Shown here in pieces: positions 58,565 through 64,000 of a stretch of 64,000 nucleotides of DNA. Both the position numbers and the translations under genes were made by a program. How positions within the stretch are numbered: the first letter of the stretch is position 1; the number at the start of each line of letters is the position of its first letter. The stretch comes from Chinchilla lanigera. Lineage: Eukaryota; Chordata; Mammalia; Rodentia; Chinchillidae. The DNA lies in NCBI RefSeq assembly GCF_000276665.1, contig NW_004955518.1, positions 736,598 through 800,597 of the forward strand, read 5' to 3'. The notes under the pieces are model-generated. The model ran no database searches. It worked only from the letters and a program-made list of their open reading frames with translations, and was not told where the DNA came from.

Positions 58565-60390
58565 TTCTTTTTAAGGATTTTTTTTTTGTACCTGTCTGCA
58601 GTACACAATGGTGACCTTTGCTGTGGGGAGCTGATACATGTACAGAACATATCCCAATACTTTCTCTTCCCTCTCCTGCCTCCCTTTTCTGCCACCATCA
58701 GATTCATTTATTCATCTTGAAAGTCCTTATAAATCAGACATAAATCAGAAGTCCTTAATTATCAGACAGAGTAACAGCTAGACTAATAAGCCCCAAAACA
58801 TGTAAGACAATTCTACTAAATCAAAATACATTGTTAGAGACATTGTCCATGCTGGATTAGAAAAACTTTTTCTCTTTTTTCCTATTATTTGTCTTTTATA
58901 TCGTACTTCATTTATATACAGTATTGACTTTCTCATATAAGAGAAATCAAACTTGTGCATCTGATTTACTTTACTTAACATTATGGTCTCAATGTTTGTC
59001 TCTTTTCCTACAAATGACTCAAGTTTGCTCTTTTTATGGCAGAGTCGTACCCTGTTGTGTATAAATACCAACTTTTCTTCACTCATTCATTTGATGATGG
59101 ACATACAGGCTGCTTCCAAATTCAGCTATTATGAATTATGCTGCTACAAATATGGGTGTGCATACATCACTGTGACTATATCTTTAATTCTTTCAGGAAG
59201 ATACCTAGAAGGGGAATAGCTGAGTAAAATGGAATTTCTAGTTTTAGTTACCTGAGGAATATCCATATTGATTTCCATAGTAGCTGTATCAGTTTACACT
59301 CCCACCAACAATGAAGAAAGGATCCTTTCCCCCTCTCCACAGCCCTACCAAAATTTATTATTGGTTGATTTCTTGATGGTAGCCATTCTTTCTGGAGTGA
59401 AAGGGAATCTCGGTGCTGTTTTAATTTGTATTTCTTGAATGGCTGGTGATGTTGAACAATTTTTTTCATGTATTTATTGGTCATTTATATTTCTTTACTT
59501 AAGTGTCTATTTATTTCAGATGCCCATTTTTATTGGGTCTTTAAATTTTGGAGGGGGTCTAATTTTCTTGAGTTCTTTATATATTTGAGATATTAGTCAT
59601 TTAGAAGTAGCTGGCAAAATTGTTTTCCCATTTTATAAGTTGTCCTTTCACTCTTTTGGTGGTTTCCTTTGCTGTGCAAAAGCTTTTAATTGGATGTTAT
59701 CCCATTTGTTGATTTTTTGGTATTATTTCTTGTGCAACTGGGGTTCTGTTCCAAAAGTCTTTGCCTATCTCTATGTCTTCAAGTATTTTAACTGTTTTGT
59801 CTTCTGGCAGATTAAGTGTTTCTATTCTGTTTAAATCTTTGATCCATTTTGATTTTAGTTTAGTGCATGGGGAGAGATATGAATCTAGGTTCAATCTTCA
59901 GCTGGTGGGTAACCAGTTGGAAAACCATTTGTTCAGGAGGTTATCTTTCTTCCAGCAAAAGGATTGGGTCACTTATCAAAGACAAGGTAGCTGAGTGTAC
60001 TTGGAATTGTTTCTGCGTACTGTATTGTGTTCTACTTATCTGTAGTTTTTTTTTTTAACTAATACCATATTTTTTATCACTATAGCTTTGTAATATAACT
60101 TAAAGTTAGGGATCGTGATGCCTCCTTCCTTGTCTTTGTTACCGAGAATTGCTTTTGTTATGCTAGGTCTCTTCTGATTCCATTTGAATATTAGGATTGC
60201 TATTAGGATCTCTAGTTTTGTGAGGAATGCTATTGGCATTTTGATTGGAACTGTGTTAAATCTGTGTAACAGTTTTGGAAGTATGGCCATTTTGACTATA
60301 CTGATTCTATCTACCCAGGAACAAGGGATATCTCTCAGTTTTCTGGTATCCTTGTCAATCTCCTTTCTCAAAGTACTATAGTTTTTATTT
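58565..60390 (-). mobile_element. L1, 5'-truncated, minus strand
   Basis: A poly(T) at 58570-58579 marks the 3' end. It is followed by a 3' UTR (58580-58790) of the gaatgtaatcattatgtact-tail family, then ORF2 C-terminal sequence (58790-60390). Readable pieces are at 60036-60371, 59697-59894, 59248-59484 and 58778-59086. The 5' truncation lies near 60390. Possible short target duplication: ttttgttctt (58558) and tttgttcctt (60390). Confidence 0.88.
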
Positions 60391-60399
60391 GTTCCTTAA

Positions 60400-60689
60400 T
60401 TTTGCTATTATGCCAAATCAAATTTTTATTCCATCAAATGTTCTACACAGCAATTTTAAATACAGCATTTAATTATTTTAGTACATCAAATGGTTAAATC
60501 TGTTTGTTATGTTTATAATGTTCAGTAACAACCACTTGCTCCATATGTGTGCAGTAAGTTTCCAGTTATTATTTTGTGCTTAGAATATATCAGTGAAAAA
60601 ACAATCAAAGGGACCTATCATTATGGACATTCATTACCACAGGGAAAGATTAAGAATAAACAGTTAGCAAAACACACAAGTAAAACATG
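60400..60689. other. No recognised feature
   Basis: AT-rich unique sequence. Confidence 0.3.
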
Positions 60690-62740
60690 TTAGAAAGGTA
60701 TGTTAGGAGTTGAAGAGTGCTGTGCAATAAGAAAGCAGAGCCTGAGGACGGAACTGAAAGAGCCAGAGGAGAGCACAGGCAGCAGCCTTAAAATAGATGC
60801 CCAAGATAATCCTACTGACATGGTGGAATTTGAGAAAATGTGAAAGAGAACAAACCATATAAACAACGACATGGAGGAAACAGCCAGTGCAAGAGCCCTA
60901 AGGTGAAGGCAGCCAGTGTCTTGCTGCATCCAGCACAGCTCTTGAAACTCCAGAGGGAGGATGGTGGGGTATGACAAAGACAGGAGTCGATGTACAAAAG
61001 CTGGGGTCAGGTAGAGTGCTCTCTCCTGATGGAGACAGGAACTGCCTGGAACCTGTGTTTATTTATATAATCAGTATATGAATGAGTTCATGGGAGTTTA
61101 AGGGGAGGGGAGGATCTGGGATCTGTAGTAGAACAGGATGTCTTGGTGTCCTCAGACTTGGTGGCTTCATAGGAAACAAGAGAAAACTGTCTGTATAATC
61201 TCAAGTGAAAGCCAAGTTACTATGTGCATCAGCTCCATGAGTTGTGCACACTTCTCATGGGGCCCTGCCAAACTCATGAGAGGCAGTGGCCTTGTCCTAG
61301 ATACAGTGTCTGAGGTACAGACAGTTTCTCTCCCAACAGTGTCTGAAGTTTTCAAAGAACTTCAAGAAAACTAGGGCAGGTAGAGAATGAAAAGGAGGGA
61401 GGAGAATAGTAGGAGAGAGCCAGGAGGTGACACATCTTCAGCAGCAGCATGCTGGTAGCCACTGTAAGGACTCTGGCTTCTAGTTCAAGTTACGGGAACC
61501 ACTGGGTAGTTTGGAGTAAAGGAGTGACAGCATCTGACTTCTGTCTCTCTCCTACTGAGAACAGATCCAGGTGGTAAGAGTGGAAGCAAGGAAATGATCA
61601 AGGAGGGTTATGGTTTGGATCTAAAATACCTGCCAAATGGGTGTGTAAGGTGAGTGGATCATGCAGGAGCCATATTCATCAGTAGATTGTCCGAGGATGA
61701 GTACAGCAGCTAACTGTGCTGTCAGGAGGCCTAGTTGGAGGTGGATCCCTGGAGCTGTGACCTAGAAGGGTGTATATTTGTCCCTGGCTCCTCCCTTCTT
61801 TCGCTCTCCTTTCCTAGCTGCCATGATGAGCATCTTTCCTCACTTAGTCCTTCTACCAGGCTCTATCTGCCTTAAAGCTGGACACTAGGAAAAGGAAACA
61901 GAAAGAAGAAAAGAAAGAACGTAATCAGAAATAAACCTCTCCTTCTTTCAGTTACTGTGTCTCGGCGATGAAAAGTGACCAAGACAAATGACTGAGAGAT
62001 CACTGGCAGGGTCTGGAGGAGCACTGGTGGGAGAAGCTCTGCACTGGTGTACTTGGAAGGGAGAGCCAAGAGGATTTGCTGATGGATTGGCTGCGGGGCT
62101 GTGAGAAAAGGATTGTGTAGTATGATATGGAAAGGGGACAGTACAGATAGAGCACTGAGTTGGAAGGAATCAAAAATTAAGTTTTAGACATATTAAGCTT
62201 AAAATATCTGTGACGTATCCACGTACAGATGCTGGACAGATGACTGGATGTGCAAGGCTGGAGTCAGAAAGAAGAGGTTTAGGATGGAAACAGTAATCTG
62301 GGAGTCATAAGCATATAGAAGGTATTCAACTTTGTCAGAACAAATGGTGCTACTAAGGTATTAATGAAGCAAAATTAAAAACGAAATAGTGGCTCCCCTG
62401 GGCACTGCAGTGTTGAAAAGGACAGACAAGCATAGAGGATTCAGAAAAGGAGAATGAAAAGAAATAGCCAATGTGATATGTGGAGACCCCAGAGAATACA
62501 GTGACCTAGAAACCAAGAAAACAGTTTTTAAGAAGAAAGGGAGTGATTTACCATTACAAATGTTGCTGATAGGCCAAAGACAAAGACAGAAAGTAACCAC
62601 TGGGCTTTGAAATATGCACACTGTAGTGATCATGAAAAGAACACATATTTTAAACACATATTTTAATCAGTCTAAAACCTGATTAGAATGGATTTAAGAA
62701 AAAAGTAGAAGGGAAAACTTAGAAAGGACAAGGACAGACA
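60690..62740 (+). repeat. Ancient long interspersed repeat, split by an LTR
   Basis: The order of phrases matches an old mammalian repeat I remember but cannot name: ggctgtggccactgtaagg-like (61455), ggagtgacagcatctgactt (61520), gctgatggattggctgcggg (62078), agttttagacatattaagct (62180), gggagtcataagcatataga (62301) and aatgttgctgataggccaaa (62560). Removing 61606-61986 restores continuity. Confidence 0.5.
61606..61986 (+). mobile_element. Solo MaLR (ORR1-like) LTR
   Basis: Begins ggttatggtttggatct (TG decayed) and ends gaccaagaca. Contains AATAAA near 61930 followed by cctctccttctttcagttac and gtgtctcggcgatgaaaagtg, the ORR1-type U5 end. No clear target duplication. Confidence 0.75.
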
Positions 62741-63750
62741 TCTCTTAAAGTATTGCTATAATGCCAAAGAAACAGGGTAGGAGCAGAAGTGAAAGAGGCT
62801 ATGACTATAATTTATATTTTTTAAGCTAATAGGCATTTTCTAGTTGAGATGGAGCATTTGCTCATTCTGGAGACAGAGGACATATTAGAACAAAGTACCC
62901 CAGCACATAGATGAGGTGGAACTGGTCCACAGGGAAAGTCCAGTGCTCATCCCTTCTGTCACTGCTTCTTTCAAGAAAGGGAAGAACCAATATGACGTTG
63001 GAGTTGCCTATCCTACTAAAAACATTTCCTCCACTCATCTTCATCATTACATCAGATGAAAATGGTAGTCCTCTCTTATCTGTCAAGAGGTCCAAACAGA
63101 GATTTGTAGCTCACTATCTGAGGCTTACCAAGAGCCATTGGTGAGCCAGCTTGTTGACTTCTCATTTTCTTAATGGAATACTATGCTATCTACCTTTTAC
63201 ATTCTCCCATCAGTTTGTCTCAATCCTAGGTATTTTTCTAAGTATTTTAGAAGGTGTTAAGTAGTGGAGAAATAACAAATCTACAATGAGTTTGCAAATC
63301 CTCACCAAAATCTGCATTCTAATCTCATTTCCCAAATAAGTTATATGAAACTGGACAATGTCTTCAAAATGCTCCATTTTCCATGTGACACCTACCCACA
63401 TATTTTCATGGATAAGTTCATGCTGTGTATATTGTTTCTTACTGCACAAAGATACTCTTTTGATTACTTTCCCTTTTCCATGTTGTCCTATTCTGAATGT
63501 CACAGCAAAGCTAATAAAATTGCCTTATCAATAAAGTAGATACATACATTTGCTTGTGTTCAGTTACTTTAAATATGTAGACATTTATAAAATCTACCCT
63601 CAATTTTAACTACTAGATGCCTTTTAGGAAACATGTGTATAAGATTTCTAATAGGTTAATTTTTCCAAAATGATTTTATGCTCAAGTATGTATTAAAGTG
63701 TCATCTCCAGTTTTCAGATTAGCAAGTGCTTGATTATTTTCCTACATTTT
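62741..63750. other. Unique sequence
   Basis: No gene or repeat recognised. Overlapping open frames at 62862-63144 and 63210-63539 on both strands have no known domain. Confidence 0.3.
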
Positions 63751-63751
63751 A

Positions 63752-63899
63752 TCTGTTTATTGGGGTCCTGCAGATTGAACCCAAGGCCTCACCTATGCTA
63801 TGTGAGTTCTCTACAAATGAACCACTCCTTTATTCCTTTACTTTTATTCTGAGGCAGGGTCTTACTAAGGTACACAGGCTGGCCTCAAACTTGTGATCC
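63752..63899 (-). mobile_element. B1-ID composite SINE, minus strand, truncated
   Basis: Reverse ID part (63760-63830, gattgaacccaaggcctcac ... ctacaaatgaaccactcc) is followed by a reverse B1 part (63840-63899, ctgaggcagggtcttactaa ... ggctggcctcaaacttgtga). The B1 head is cut off where CpG-rich sequence begins. Confidence 0.7.
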
Positions 63900-64000
63900 G
63901 GTTTCTAGGCGCTGGGAGGCCCAGGGGACGGGCGGGGCGAGCAGGCCCTCGGAGCCGGCCGAGCAGGCTCCCCCAGCCCCCCGCGCCTTGCGCCCAGGCA
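63900..64000. other. Very CpG-rich sequence at window edge
   Basis: About 100 bases of extreme GC content with many CpGs (gacgggcggggcgag, ggagccggccgag, ccccgcgccttgcgcc). It could be the edge of a CpG-island promoter or first exon. It continues beyond the window. Confidence 0.5.

Overview
This window looks like a gene-poor, AT-rich stretch of a rodent nuclear genome. I found no intact protein-coding gene, no functional tRNA or rRNA gene and no CRISPR array. The rodent assignment rests on the repeats: B1-type (7SL-derived) SINEs with the internal duplication, ID-type (tRNA-Ala-derived) SINEs, B1-ID composite SINEs, and rodent-style ERVL-MaLR (ORR1-like) elements. I saw no B2 or B4, which argues against mouse or rat. 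A beaver-like (Castorimorpha) or squirrel-related genome is possible, but the species call is low confidence.

Layout. Positions 1-3480 hold a sense-strand L1 (decayed ORF2 plus 3' UTR) with a young ID inside it. An old antisense L1 covers 3543-5664 and resumes at 9087-9815. The 3.4 kb between the two parts contains a FAM136A processed pseudogene (minus strand), a B1, and a 5'-truncated MaLR cDNA with poly(A) and target-site duplications. Positions 10.5-14.6 kb hold L2, MIR, three tandem L1 tails and a solo LTR inserted precisely inside a MIR. From 14.6 to 24 kb the sequence is mostly unique, with minor repeats and a MaLR LTR carrying an ID. Positions 24-30 kb are L1M, B1 and MaLR relics. At 30.9 kb there is a Tigger-type DNA transposon relic, and at 31.2-33.4 kb a nearly complete MaLR provirus with 5-bp target duplications, followed by MIR and L2. 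From 34 to 48 kb the sequence is mostly unique, with B1, ID, HAL1/L1, L2 and a solo LTR. At 48.9-50.6 kb a GC-rich duplicated segment abuts an inverted L1 ORF2 fragment with a young ID. At 52.8 kb an MLT1-like LTR is split by a B1. Positions 56-60.4 kb are L1 in both orientations with an ID and a B1-ID composite. Positions 60.7-62.7 kb are one ancient repeat split by a MaLR LTR. The window ends in a B1-ID composite and about 100 bases of very CpG-rich DNA.

How it fits together: the window is a layered record of retrotransposition. L1 machinery explains the L1s, SINEs, pseudogene and MaLR cDNA; reverse transcription and integration explain the LTR elements; about a third to half is unassigned unique sequence, parts of which could be regulatory. 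Subfamily names are from remembered consensus patterns and were not checked against a repeat library.
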